This document shows, in pieces, positions 26,281 through 35,494 of a DNA stretch of 64,000 nucleotides; the first letter of the stretch is position 1, and the number at the start of each line of letters is the position of its first letter. The notes under the pieces are model-generated. The model ran no database searches. It saw only the letters and a program-made list of their open reading frames with translations, and was not told where the DNA came from. Both the position numbers and the translations under genes were made by a program. This DNA is from Salinisphaera sp963835375 (GTDB lineage Bacteria; Pseudomonadota; Gammaproteobacteria; Nevskiales; Salinisphaeraceae), in contig CAWIGB010000030.1 in the NCBI GenBank assembly GCA_963835375.1, positions 1 through 64,000 of the forward strand. Direction: 5' to 3'.

Positions 26281-26874
26281 TCATCGGCGGGATCCGCTGC
26301 CGATACGACGCAGTTCATCAAGCATGAGCAGCGTCAGCCCCCAGAGCCTTCGGTCATCGCCGCAGTCGTAGCACGGCATCGCCTTGCGAACGCCGCGTAT
26401 GCGCCAGAGCAGCCGGCCCCGGTTCGCCGGTTCGTCGAGCCAGGCGAGCGGTATCCATTGCCATCCGCCGATCTCCGCGTTCGGCTTGATCTCGGCCCCG
26501 CGCGGCCATCGATAAACGAACGGCGATATCACCAGCGGCCGGCGACGGCGATGATCCAGCGTGAGCTGGTCGGAGAGGCGGCCGATGCCGAGCGATCGAT
26601 CGATGGTCACGCCGATCTCTTCCGCCGTTTCCCGGCAGGCCGCACGCGAAGCGCTGGCTTCGTCGATGGCTTCGATACGACCGCCGGGCAAGGCCATGTC
26701 GCCGGACCAGGGATCGCCCGGCCGCTGGGCGCGTTCAACCACGAGCACTTCCGCGCCCTGGCGCGAATCGCGCAACAGGGCGGCAACCGCGGCGCGCTTG
26801 AGCCGCCGACGCAATGGATTGCGTCGCGCTCTATGGCGCTGGAGGCGGGCGACGAGTGGCGCGAGTTCGTGCAT
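26281..26874 (-). CDS. Nudix hydrolase, CoA-pyrophosphatase-like (NudL type)
   Basis: Nudix protein of 197 residues that should cleave a nucleoside-diphosphate derivative, possibly coenzyme A. The Nudix box is GGRIEAIDEAS...ACRETAEEIGV (about residues 64-89), preceded by RPGDPWSGDMALPGG, the NudL-type lead-in, and followed by LSDQLTLDHRRRRPLVISPFVY. The region after the box is like peroxisomal/bacterial CoA pyrophosphatases, but the C-terminus is ordinary. It follows priA in the same orientation after the AT-rich gap. Confidence 0.85.
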   Translation of the reverse strand: MHELAPLVARLQRHRARRNPLRRRLKRAAVAALLRDSRQGAEVLVVERAQRPGDPWSGDMALPGGRIEAIDEASASRAACRETAEEIGVTIDRSLGIGRLSDQLTLDHRRRRPLVISPFVYRWPRGAEIKPNAEIGGWQWIPLAWLDEPANRGRLLWRIRGVRKAMPCYDCGDDRRLWGLTLLMLDELRRIGSGSRR

Positions 26875-26916
26875 GACCGCCGAGGATAAGGCCGATCGCC
26901 GGCGGCTGCATTGCCG

Positions 26917-26950
26917 TAAAAAAGAAAGCCGCCCGCGCGGACGGGCGGCC
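26917..26950 (-). terminator. Intrinsic terminator of the pnt operon
   Basis: Minus strand: GCCGCCCG, a 6-base loop, CGGGCGGC, then TTTCTTTTTT. The 8-bp stem plus T tract lies 28 bases past the pntB stop. Confidence 0.9.
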
Positions 26951-26977
26951 TCTGGTAGAGCTGGCGTGGGCGATGTT

Positions 26978-28375
26978 CTAGATGTGCTTCAGCCCGCTGG
27001 TCAGATCGGCACAGACCTGCTTGGCATCGCCGAACACCATGCGGGTGTTGTCGCCGAAGAACAGCTTGTTGACCACGCCGGAAAAGCCGGTGCCCTTGCC
27101 GCGCTTGATCACGTAGACCTCCCGCGCAGCACCCACATTGAGGATCGGCATGCCGTAGATCGGGCTGCCCTTGTCCTCCTTGGCGGCCGGGTTGACCACA
27201 TCGTTGGCGCCGATCACCAGAGCGGCATCGGCCGACGGGAATTCCGGGTTGATCTCCTCCAGATCGTAGATCAGGTCGTAGGGCACGCCCGCCTCGGCCA
27301 GCAGCACATTCATGTGGCCGGGCATGCGGCCCGCGACCGGGTGGATGGCGAACTTCACGTCCACCCCGTGTTCCTTCTGCAGCGCCTGCACGAACTCCCA
27401 GAGCTTGTGCTGGGCCTGCGCCACCGCCAGCCCGTAGCCGGGCACGATGATCAACGAATCGGCATAGGCCATGGAGGCGGCCGCGTCGAACGCCTCGACC
27501 GACTTCATCTCGCCTTCGGGGCCTTCGGCCTGGGCACCATCATCCACGCCGAAACCAGCGAACAGGACGTTGGTCAGCGAGCGGTTCATGCCCTTGGCCA
27601 TGAGATAGGTCAGCAGCGAACCGGCCGCGCCCACCACCATGCCGGCGATGATCATCGCCGGGTTGTCGATGACATACCCCTCGAAGGCCACCGCCAGGCC
27701 CGTGAAGGCGTTGTACATCGAGATCACGACCGGCATGTCGGCGCCGCCGATCGGGATCGTCAGCAGCACGCCGAAAGCGAGGCTCATGAAGAAGAACAGC
27801 GTCACCAGCACCGGCGCCGAGAAATTCGAAGCCACGATCGCCCAGCCGAAGATTACGATCAGCAGGGCCAGCACGATGGTGGCGATCTGCTGGCCCGGAA
27901 TGCGGAAGCTCTTGGTCAGCTTGCCTTCGAGCTTGGCCCAGGCGATCAGCGAGCCGGCGAACGACACGCCGCCGATCAGCGCGCCCACGACGGCCATGAT
28001 GATCAGCGCGAAACCGGCCGAGAATGCCTCGTGCGAATAAATCTCCACCAGCGCGATGGCCGCGGCCGCGCCGCCGCCCATGCCGTTGTAGAGCGCGACC
28101 ATCTGCGGCATGGCCGTCATCTGCACGCGCTTGCCGGAGACCCAGGCCGCGGACCCGCCAATGGCGATGGCCACGATCATCAGGATGTAGTGCCAGGCGC
28201 CCGCGTGAATGGCCGGGTGAAAGAAGGTGAAGATCGTGGCGACCAGCATGCCCGCACCGGCCACCTTGATGCCGTTGCGTGCGGTACGCGGCGAGCCCAT
28301 CTGCTTCAGGCCGTAGATGAACAAGACCGCGGCGACGAAATAACTCGCGTTGACGAGAAAGCCCCAGAAACCCAT
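26978..28375 (-). CDS. pntB: NAD(P) transhydrogenase subunit beta
   Basis: Membrane and NADP-binding subunit of proton-translocating transhydrogenase, which makes NADPH from NADH using the proton gradient. It has 465 residues, like E. coli PntB (462). The first half has about nine hydrophobic helices; the C-terminal third (from about residue 290) is the NADP domain with IIVPGYGLAVAQAQ, IHPVAGRMPGHMNVLLAEA, VIGANDVVNPAA and KRGKGTGFSGV. It is the last gene of pntAA-pntAB-pntB and is closed by a clear terminator. Confidence 0.97.
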   Translation of the reverse strand: MGFWGFLVNASYFVAAVLFIYGLKQMGSPRTARNGIKVAGAGMLVATIFTFFHPAIHAGAWHYILMIVAIAIGGSAAWVSGKRVQMTAMPQMVALYNGMGGGAAAAIALVEIYSHEAFSAGFALIIMAVVGALIGGVSFAGSLIAWAKLEGKLTKSFRIPGQQIATIVLALLIVIFGWAIVASNFSAPVLVTLFFFMSLAFGVLLTIPIGGADMPVVISMYNAFTGLAVAFEGYVIDNPAMIIAGMVVGAAGSLLTYLMAKGMNRSLTNVLFAGFGVDDGAQAEGPEGEMKSVEAFDAAASMAYADSLIIVPGYGLAVAQAQHKLWEFVQALQKEHGVDVKFAIHPVAGRMPGHMNVLLAEAGVPYDLIYDLEEINPEFPSADAALVIGANDVVNPAAKEDKGSPIYGMPILNVGAAREVYVIKRGKGTGFSGVVNKLFFGDNTRMVFGDAKQVCADLTSGLKHI

Positions 28376-28407
28376 AGGTGACCCCTTTTATCGTGGTTGT
28401 TCTCGGA

Positions 28408-28692
28408 TCAGTCCTTGGAGGACTTGAACATTTCGAGCATGCGCTCGGTCACGACATAGCCGCCCACGGCGTTGCCGGCGGCCAGAATCGTGCCCACGAA
28501 GCCGATCAGGGTCTCCCAGAAACCGTCGGCGTTGCCGAGTGCCACCATGGCGCCGACCAGCACGATGCCGTGCACGAAGTTGGAGCCCGACATCAGCGGC
28601 GTGTGCAGAATGGTCGGCACGCGGCCGATGATCTCGTAGCCGGTGAAGGCCGCGAGCATGAAAATGTATAGCGCGACAAAACCTGTGATCAT
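28408..28692 (-). CDS. pntAB: NAD(P) transhydrogenase subunit alpha part 2 (membrane segment)
   Basis: Small 94-residue membrane protein equivalent to the C-terminal part of E. coli PntA. It has three hydrophobic helices, with the conserved FTGYEIIGRVPTILHTPLMSG near residues 15-35 and the C-terminal VGGYVVTERMLEMF. In this organism the alpha subunit is split over two genes, as in Rhodospirillum rubrum and many other bacteria. It lies 30 bases after pntAA and 32 bases before pntB. Confidence 0.95.
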   Translation of the reverse strand: MITGFVALYIFMLAAFTGYEIIGRVPTILHTPLMSGSNFVHGIVLVGAMVALGNADGFWETLIGFVGTILAAGNAVGGYVVTERMLEMFKSSKD

Positions 28693-28722
28693 GATCGTCT
28701 CTCCCCGAATGCTCTCTCGAAT

Positions 28723-29922
28723 CTAAGCTTTCTTTTCAACGTCCCGCGCTTCGCTGGCGGCGCCAAGCGCCGCCTTGACCGTCTCGTTGACCAGCTCGCC
28801 GTCGCGCGTCAGCACAGACTTGGCCAGAATCTCGTCGTCCCAGTCGAATGCGAGCTTGTGTTTCTTCTCGCCCGGCTTCACGTCGTCCTGACCTTCTTCC
28901 TCGACCACGATCAGCTGCAGGAAGTTGAGCACGTTCTGGGCATACATCTCGCTGGCATGCTCGGCCAGCAGCGACGGCACGTTCGACGGGCCATGAATGG
29001 TCACCGAGCCGTGGGTGACGATCTCGTCGGGCTTCGTCAGTTCGCAGTTGCCGCCGCCGGCTGCGGCCAGATCGACCAGCACGGCGCCGGGCTTCATGGC
29101 TTCGACCATGGCCTGCGACACGATCCGGGGTGCCGGCTTGCCCGGAACGGCCGCCGTGGTGATCACCGCATCGGCGTCGGCCATGTTGTCCGCCAGCATC
29201 TGTTGCTGCTGGGCTTTTTCCTCGTCGGTCAGTTCGCGGGCGTAGCCGCCCTCGGCCTCCGCCTTGACACCCTTGGCGACCAGGAATTCGGCACCGAGCG
29301 ACTCGACCTGTTCCTTGGTGTCGGTACGCACGTCATAGCCGTACACCTTGGCGCCGAGCCGCCCGGCGGTGGCGATGGCCTGCAGACCGGCCACGCCGGC
29401 ACCGATGACCAGCACCTTGGCCGGCCGGATGGTGCCGGCGGCGGTGGTCAGCATCGGCAGGAAACGCTCCAGCGCATTGGCCGCGATCAGCGCCGCCTTG
29501 TAGCCGGCGGCGTTGGCCTGGGACGACAGCGCGTCCATGGACTGGGCCCGGCTGATGCGCGGGATCAGTTCCATGGCGAAGCAGGTGATGCCGTTGTTCT
29601 GCAGCGCTTCGACCACATCGGGGTTGTTGTGCCCCTGGACAAAACTGATCAGCACCGAGCCCTTCTTCATCTTGTTGATCTGCTCGACCCCGGGCGCATT
29701 GACCGCGAGCACCACGTTGGCGGTGTAGATCTCGTCGGTCTGCCCCGAGAGCAGCACGGGCTCGTCGTAGGATTCGTCGGGAATGCGGCTGCCTTCACCC
29801 GCGCCCTTGGCGACCGTGAGCGTCACGTCGAGCTTGGTCAGCTTCGCCGCCACCTTGGGCACCATGGCGACGCGCTTTTCGCCCGCCGCCGTCTCCTTCG
29901 CTACAGCAATCGATACGGTCAT
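28723..29922 (-). CDS. pntAA: NAD(P) transhydrogenase subunit alpha part 1 (NAD-binding domain)
   Basis: Soluble NAD(H)-binding domain of transhydrogenase, 399 residues. It belongs to the alanine dehydrogenase/PNT family: N-terminal IAVAKETAAGEKRVAMVPK, the conserved RISRAQSMDALSSQANAAGY at about 125-144, Rossmann motif VLVIGAGVAGLQAIATAGRLG at about 173-193, and VITTAAVPGKPAP. About 40 residues after the folded domain (EEEGQDDVKPGEKKH) form the link replaced in fused PntA by continuous sequence. It is the first gene of the operon. Its 200-base upstream region is partly very AT-rich. Confidence 0.96.
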   Translation of the reverse strand: MTVSIAVAKETAAGEKRVAMVPKVAAKLTKLDVTLTVAKGAGEGSRIPDESYDEPVLLSGQTDEIYTANVVLAVNAPGVEQINKMKKGSVLISFVQGHNNPDVVEALQNNGITCFAMELIPRISRAQSMDALSSQANAAGYKAALIAANALERFLPMLTTAAGTIRPAKVLVIGAGVAGLQAIATAGRLGAKVYGYDVRTDTKEQVESLGAEFLVAKGVKAEAEGGYARELTDEEKAQQQQMLADNMADADAVITTAAVPGKPAPRIVSQAMVEAMKPGAVLVDLAAAGGGNCELTKPDEIVTHGSVTIHGPSNVPSLLAEHASEMYAQNVLNFLQLIVVEEEGQDDVKPGEKKHKLAFDWDDEILAKSVLTRDGELVNETVKAALGAASEARDVEKKA

Positions 29923-30034
29923 ATTCTTGTTCGGCCCGTGTTCGAGATCGTCGATGATGTGGTTATATCCCCGGCCGGCAGCCGGCCGCGTCTCCCTGAC
30001 CGGCGCATGGCCGGCTTGTCGAGTCTAACCACAT

Positions 30035-30117
30035 AAGCGGCTCGATGGCGAGCTTATGAGAATTTATTTTCCATTTTAAAATTTAATAGAAAAATATATT
30101 CATTATCGCTAATCGAT
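30035..30117. other. AT-rich island upstream of pntAA
   Basis: From 30057 to 30117 the sequence is almost only A and T (for example TTTTAAAATTTAATAG), strongly unlike the surrounding 65% GC. It starts just after a 7-bp inverted repeat, CATAAGC...GCTTATG (30032-30058). It could be an UP element or nucleoid-protein site for the pnt promoter, or a terminator-like 3' region for the minus-strand gene ending at 30130. No gene fits. Confidence 0.4.
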
Positions 30118-30129
30118 TCCGGTGCGCCG

Positions 30130-30900
30130 TCAGTTCCCGGGGCTGGGGGCTTCCGGCTTCTGTTCGACGTAGTTGTCCGGTATGGCGAAACGGCTGCTGG
30201 GGATGGCGTCGTGGCTCACGGCCGCCAGGGCGCGTTGTTCGCCGGACAGGCTGTCGTGGAAACGAATCGGCATGCCCGAGAGATTGCGATACGGCAGGCC
30301 GATACCTTCCAGGCCGGTGCCCGACAGCATGTTTCGCAGCAGGGAGAACATCGACTTCACCGTACCGAAGCTTGCGCTGGACAGCCCGAGCGCATCGGCG
30401 CTGGCGACGCATATCTTGTCGGCCGGCTGGCCGCCGCGCACGATCTGGATGACGTCGCACGAAATGCCGTCCACCTTGTCGGTGGCGCCGGTATGATCCA
30501 GACCGATGGACTGCTGCTTGCCGTCGAGCCCCGGGATCTTTGCTGCCATTGCCGCGCGGGCGGCCGGTCGGCGATCCGCGGGCAGCTGCTGCAGCCGGTT
30601 TTCGATCCGGGCACGCAGCGCATCCATCTGATGACGGATTTCGCCGGCCGTGTTCTTGTCGAGCCGGGTGTAGGTCTGATCCTTGGGCGACACCGAGATA
30701 ATCGCCGGGTCGGCGCGCCTGTACAGTTGCCAGCCGTTGCCATCGCCGTCGATACGAACGGCGTCGGGGGTGATGTAGACCTTGTACTGGCCGCTGGCAC
30801 CCACGTAAGTGAGGGTGGTGTCGGCCTGGGCGGCGCTCGCGATGCTGGCGAGACCGATCAGGGCGGCCAGAGCGGCCGCACGCCACGTCGTGCGAGTCAT
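30130..30900 (-). CDS. Secreted protein of unknown function, DUF4412-like
   Basis: Protein of 256 residues with a clear Sec signal peptide (MTRTTWRAAALAALIGLASI, cleavage near ASAAQA-DT at residue 26). I chose the ATG at 30900 because GGAGAC lies 6-11 bases upstream and the signal begins there. The mature part starts with a beta-rich segment (LTYVGASGQYKVYITPDAVRIDGDGNG) like DUF4412-type periplasmic proteins, has two Cys (GISCDVIQ, KICVAS) that could pair, and ends in a Pro-rich tail. I do not recognise a function. It is divergent from the exonuclease gene with 69 bases between. Confidence 0.65.
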   Translation of the reverse strand: MTRTTWRAAALAALIGLASIASAAQADTTLTYVGASGQYKVYITPDAVRIDGDGNGWQLYRRADPAIISVSPKDQTYTRLDKNTAGEIRHQMDALRARIENRLQQLPADRRPAARAAMAAKIPGLDGKQQSIGLDHTGATDKVDGISCDVIQIVRGGQPADKICVASADALGLSSASFGTVKSMFSLLRNMLSGTGLEGIGLPYRNLSGMPIRFHDSLSGEQRALAAVSHDAIPSSRFAIPDNYVEQKPEAPSPGN

Positions 30901-30969
30901 AAGAGAGTCTCCGAATAGGATGCCGGTCGCGCATGGCGCCGACCGGCGGTCGATCAGTACACTACCCAC

Positions 30970-31848
30970 ATGCTGCTGATCGACGCCAGCGTCTATATCT
31001 TCCGGGCGTTCCACGCGTTGCCGGACTCTATCACCGGCGCCGGCGGCCGCCCGCTGAACGCCGTGCACGGCTATGTCGGTTTTCTGACCGCACTGCTCGA
31101 CGCCACCGACGAGACGCAGGCGGCTGCTGCCTTCGACGAATCGCTGACCAGCTCGTTCCGCAACGAATTCTTTGCCGACTACAAGGCCAATCGCGAGGAG
31201 CCGCCGGCGGATCTGGTCGATCAGATCGGTGCCTGCCGTGCGATCACCGAGGCGCTCGGCGTGGCGACGTTATCCAGTCCGCGCTATGAGGCGGACGATC
31301 TGATCGCGACGCTGGCCGCCGCCAGTGACGAGCCGATCACAGTGGTGAGCTCGGACAAGGATCTCGCGCAGATTCTGGGGCCGGGCGACGTCCTCTGGGA
31401 CTACGCCCGCGAAACCCGCTACGACGAGGCCGCGATCCGCGAGCGCTTCGGCGTGATGCCGGCCGCAATCCCCGATTACCTCGCGCTGGTGGGCGACACG
31501 GTCGACAACATCCCGGGCGTGCCCGGCATCGGCGCCAAGACGGCGGCGGCGCTGCTGTCTCGTTTTGTCGATATCGAGACCATGCTTGATGATCTCGATG
31601 CCGTGCGTGCGGCCGATGTGCGCGGCGCCAGGACACTGGCCTCCAGGCTCGAGGCCCATGCCGAGCAGGCGCGGCTGTCGCGGCGCCTGGCCACTGTCGT
31701 ACGCGATATCGAGCTCGACGCCGGGCAGCGCGAGATCACAAGGCGCAGGCCCGATACGGTCCGGCTGACAAGGCTCTGCGATGAACTCGGCGTGGGGCGG
31801 CGGCTACGCGGCCAGCTCGGCCTCGATGCGGGCAACAGGGCGACATGA
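30970..31848 (+). CDS. Stand-alone 5'-3' exonuclease / flap endonuclease domain (Xni/ExoIX-like)
   Basis: Protein of 292 residues equal to the 5' nuclease domain of DNA polymerase I without the polymerase. Metal ligands are visible in LLIDASVYIFRAFHAL, YEADDLIATLA, VVSSDKDLAQ and VGDTVDNIPG; the helix-hairpin-helix is VPGIGAKTAAALL. E. coli ExoIX lacks some of the acidic ligands; here the usual ones appear present, suggesting an active flap nuclease. Its stop overlaps the start of the kinase gene (ATGA), so the two are translationally coupled. Confidence 0.88.
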   Translation: MLLIDASVYIFRAFHALPDSITGAGGRPLNAVHGYVGFLTALLDATDETQAAAAFDESLTSSFRNEFFADYKANREEPPADLVDQIGACRAITEALGVATLSSPRYEADDLIATLAAASDEPITVVSSDKDLAQILGPGDVLWDYARETRYDEAAIRERFGVMPAAIPDYLALVGDTVDNIPGVPGIGAKTAAALLSRFVDIETMLDDLDAVRAADVRGARTLASRLEAHAEQARLSRRLATVVRDIELDAGQREITRRRPDTVRLTRLCDELGVGRRLRGQLGLDAGNRAT

Positions 31849-32723
31849 ACGACTGGGCGGCCATCGAGACGGCGATCAGCGCTGCCACCGGGCATGCGTT
31901 CACGGTTGTCGATCACCGCGCGGCACTGGGCGGCGATATCAACGACGCCCACGTGGTCAGCGACGGCGATCGTCGTTTCTTCGTCAAGACCAATCGGGCC
32001 GACCGTCGTGCCATGTTCGAGGCCGAAGCGGCAGGGCTGTCGGAACTCGGTCAGGCCACGCTGCTGCGGGTGCCGGAGCCGATTACGGTGGACGCCACCG
32101 ACGGCGTCGCCTTCATCGTGCTCGAATACCTGGATCTGGCACGGCCCACGCGGCAATCGATGACGCGGCTCGGCGAAGGGCTGGCCGAGCTGCACGGTAT
32201 CGTGGCCACCCGTCATGGCTGGGATCGCGACAATACGCTCGGCCCGAACCGCCAGCACAACGCGCGTCATGCCGACTGGGTCGAGTTCTGGCGCGAGAAT
32301 CGCCTCGCCGTGATGCTCGATGCGCTGGCGCCCGAGTATCCCGATGTGGCTCGCGAAGGCGATCGGCTGCTGGCCGTGCTGCCCGATCTGTTGGCCGGGC
32401 ACAAACCCGAGGCATCGCTTTTGCACGGCGATCTCTGGGGCGGGAACGCGGGTATGGATCGCGCGGGCCGACCGGTGATCTACGATCCGGCGGTCTATTA
32501 CGGTGATCGCGAGACCGATCTGGCGCTGACCGAGTTGTTCGGCGGTTTCTCGCCCGACTTCTACGAAGCCTACTGGGGGGCCTGGCCGGCACCGCCCGGC
32601 TATCGCGAGATCCGCCGGCCGTTGTATCAGCTGCATCACCTGCTCAATCACGCGCGTCTGTTCGGCGGTGGGTATGCGGCTCAGGCACGGCGTGTGATGA
32701 GCCAACTCATCAGCCGGGCGTAG
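31845..32723 (+). CDS. Fructosamine kinase family protein
   Basis: Protein of 292 residues of the fructosamine-3-kinase / YniA family, which phosphorylates sugars bound to amines in glycated proteins so that they fall off. Motifs: LGGDINDAHVV, RRFFVKTN (ATP Lys), LLHGDLWGGN (catalytic Asp-Asn), VIYDPAVYYGDRETDLAL (metal Asp) and the C-terminal LYQLHHLLNHARLFGGGY. The length equals the family norm. It overlaps the exonuclease gene by 4 bases. Phosphatase partners (PtpA-like), often adjacent in other bacteria, are absent. Confidence 0.92.
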   Translation: MNDWAAIETAISAATGHAFTVVDHRAALGGDINDAHVVSDGDRRFFVKTNRADRRAMFEAEAAGLSELGQATLLRVPEPITVDATDGVAFIVLEYLDLARPTRQSMTRLGEGLAELHGIVATRHGWDRDNTLGPNRQHNARHADWVEFWRENRLAVMLDALAPEYPDVAREGDRLLAVLPDLLAGHKPEASLLHGDLWGGNAGMDRAGRPVIYDPAVYYGDRETDLALTELFGGFSPDFYEAYWGAWPAPPGYREIRRPLYQLHHLLNHARLFGGGYAAQARRVMSQLISRA

Positions 32724-32783
32724 CCGGGCCGATCGAGGCGCCGGTACAATGAGCGCCGATTCATTTCCAGCGCGCGGCGCGCC

Positions 32784-33647
32784 ATGAGCGATATTCCCGT
32801 TCTCGATACTCGTGCCCCGACCGGGTTGACGCCCGGTTCGAACGCGGCCGAAAAACTGACCAAGCGACTGCGCCGCCAGGCCGGCCAGGCGATCGTAGAT
32901 TACGGCATGATCCGCGACGGCGAGCGCATCATGGTGTGTCTGTCTGGCGGCAAGGACAGCTATACGCTGCTGGATACGCTGCTCCATCTGCAGCAGGTCG
33001 CGCCGGTGTCGTTCACGCTCCGGGCCGTCAATCTCGACCAGAAGCAGCCGGGCTTTCCCGAGCACGTGCTGCCGAATTATCTGGCCGAACTCGGTGTGGA
33101 CTACGAGATCATCGAACGCGATACCTATTCGGTGGTCACGGAGAAGATCGAACCGGGCGCGACCATGTGCGGGCTGTGCTCGCGCCTGCGCCGCGGCATT
33201 CTCTATCGCTATGCGCGCGAGAACGGCTTCACCCGCATCGCGCTCGGCCATCACCGCGACGACATCGTGGAGACCATGTTTCTGAACATGTTTCACGGTG
33301 CGCGCCTGGCGGCGATGCCGCCGAAGTTGAAGTCCGACGACGGCGACAATGTCGTGATCCGGCCGCTGGCCTATTGCGCCGAGGCCGAGATCGAGAAGTA
33401 TTCCCGGCTCAGGCAGTTCCCGATCATCCCCTGCAATCTGTGCGGTTCGCAGGAGAATCTGGCGCGGCAGAATGTCAAAGCCATGCTGGCCGACTGGGAA
33501 CGCATCGACCCGGGTCGATGCGAGCGCATCTTCCGCTCGATGACGCGGATCGCGCCGTCACAGATGGCCGACGGGGCGCTGTTCGATTTCGCCGGCCTGG
33601 AAGCCGACGCTCACATCTCCTCATCCGAGGCCCGACACCGGGCGTAA
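32784..33647 (+). CDS. ttcA: tRNA 2-thiocytidine biosynthesis protein TtcA
   Basis: ATP- and iron-sulfur-dependent enzyme making 2-thiocytidine at position 32 of tRNA. The 287-residue protein has the PP-loop SGGKDSYTLLD at about residues 54-64, the cluster-binding MCGLCSRLRRGILY (two Cys at about 129 and 132) and IPCNLCGSQENLARQ (third Cys), and ALGHHRDDIVETMFLNMFHG. The ATG at 32784 is 60 bases after the kinase gene. It is a single-gene unit before the desaturase promoter. Confidence 0.97.
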   Translation: MSDIPVLDTRAPTGLTPGSNAAEKLTKRLRRQAGQAIVDYGMIRDGERIMVCLSGGKDSYTLLDTLLHLQQVAPVSFTLRAVNLDQKQPGFPEHVLPNYLAELGVDYEIIERDTYSVVTEKIEPGATMCGLCSRLRRGILYRYARENGFTRIALGHHRDDIVETMFLNMFHGARLAAMPPKLKSDDGDNVVIRPLAYCAEAEIEKYSRLRQFPIIPCNLCGSQENLARQNVKAMLADWERIDPGRCERIFRSMTRIAPSQMADGALFDFAGLEADAHISSSEARHRA

Positions 33648-33671
33648 TCGACGAACGGCAGGGCCGAGTTC

Positions 33672-33728
33672 TTGAAAACGATTCTCAACCTCCGCATACT
33701 CACGGAGACGCTGTGCACGTTTGTACAC
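33672..33728 (+). promoter_or_regulatory. Desaturase promoter with palindromic operator candidate
   Basis: TTGAAA (33672-33677), 17 bases, CATACT (33695-33700) fits a sigma-70 promoter. Just downstream, GTGCAC-GTTT-GTACAC (33713-33728) is a dyad with one mismatched pair that would sit at about +6 to +21, a typical repressor position. Desaturase genes are often controlled by TetR-type lipid sensors such as DesT or FabR; no such regulator is encoded here. Confidence 0.4.
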
Positions 33729-33771
33729 TGCAGCGAAAAGACTGACGATTTCTGACGAGGCTCGCCAAGCA

Positions 33772-34977
<1,206 letters not shown>

Positions 34978-35007
34978 TCCGCTCGAACGATCGAGACGTC
35001 GGTCAAC

Positions 35008-35039
35008 AGCCCGCGGCGGTCCTCCGTCGCGGGCTTTTT
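35008..35039 (+). terminator. Intrinsic terminator of the desaturase gene
   Basis: AGCCCGCG, a 12-base loop, CGCGGGCT followed by four further T: an 8-bp stem 31 bases past the stop. Confidence 0.9.
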
Positions 35040-35351
35040 CGTGTCGGGCCACGGTGGGATGTCGGCGCATCCGGGCCGGTTGCGGTACACGGGGCCCGGC
35101 CGTCCGTTGCGATGGCCTTGGTCGTGTGGCGGTTGTAGCCGAGCCTGCGGCGGTTTTGCTGCAAGCCCTGCTATCTGCGGCCACCTCAACGCCGGGTGAC
35201 GGCAACGTGGTGCGTGCAGCCGGGGCGGCGGCCCCTGAATCAGGTCCAGCAGCGTTGCTCGCCTTGATCGTGGTCCTGCCATCGTCTGCGGCTCGCGTCT
35301 TGCCGCGGCGATTCACGGCGACGACGCGGACGGGGCGTGATCGGCGTGGTC
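35040..35351. other. Gene-free stretch between the desaturase terminator and repeat copy 2
   Basis: About 310 bases of high-GC sequence. Open frames cross it on both strands, but none has a plausible start, a recognised motif or natural-looking composition. I see no RNA fold or promoter I can support. Confidence 0.4.
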
Positions 35352-35494
35352 GCGTTGCCGCCCGAATATATTCGGGTTCCTCAATCCAGCGTGGCTGCTC
35401 GCTTTTTATCGCACGGGTACAACGGCGTTCCCGGCGTCTTGTCCTGCACGAAAACAGCCGCCGGCGCGCCTCGCGCGGATGGTGTTTACTGGCC
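35352..35494 (-). repeat. Dispersed intergenic repeat, copy 2 (minus orientation)
   Basis: Read on the minus strand it starts at the CTAG that forms the channel gene's stop and runs: GTAAACACC, GGCGCGCC, GGCTGTTTTCGTGCAGGAC, AAGACGCCGGG, GCCGTTGTAC, AGCGAGCAGCC, ACGCTGGATTG, CCCGAATATATTCGGG, CGGCAACGCGACC. This is collinear with copy 1 (5647-5866). The palindrome CCCGAATATATTCGGG is perfect here. No coding capacity. Confidence 0.7.

Noticed and set aside
29957..30034. 9-bp inverted repeat ATGTGGTTA / TAACCACAT, 60 bases apart, before pntAA
   Set aside because: Short arms with a long spacer are expected by chance at some sites in 64 kb, and nothing else supports a regulatory loop.
35054..35350. 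Possible decayed gene in the gap after the desaturase
   Set aside because: None of the frames shows conserved motifs, a start with ribosome-binding site, or a credible protein composition.
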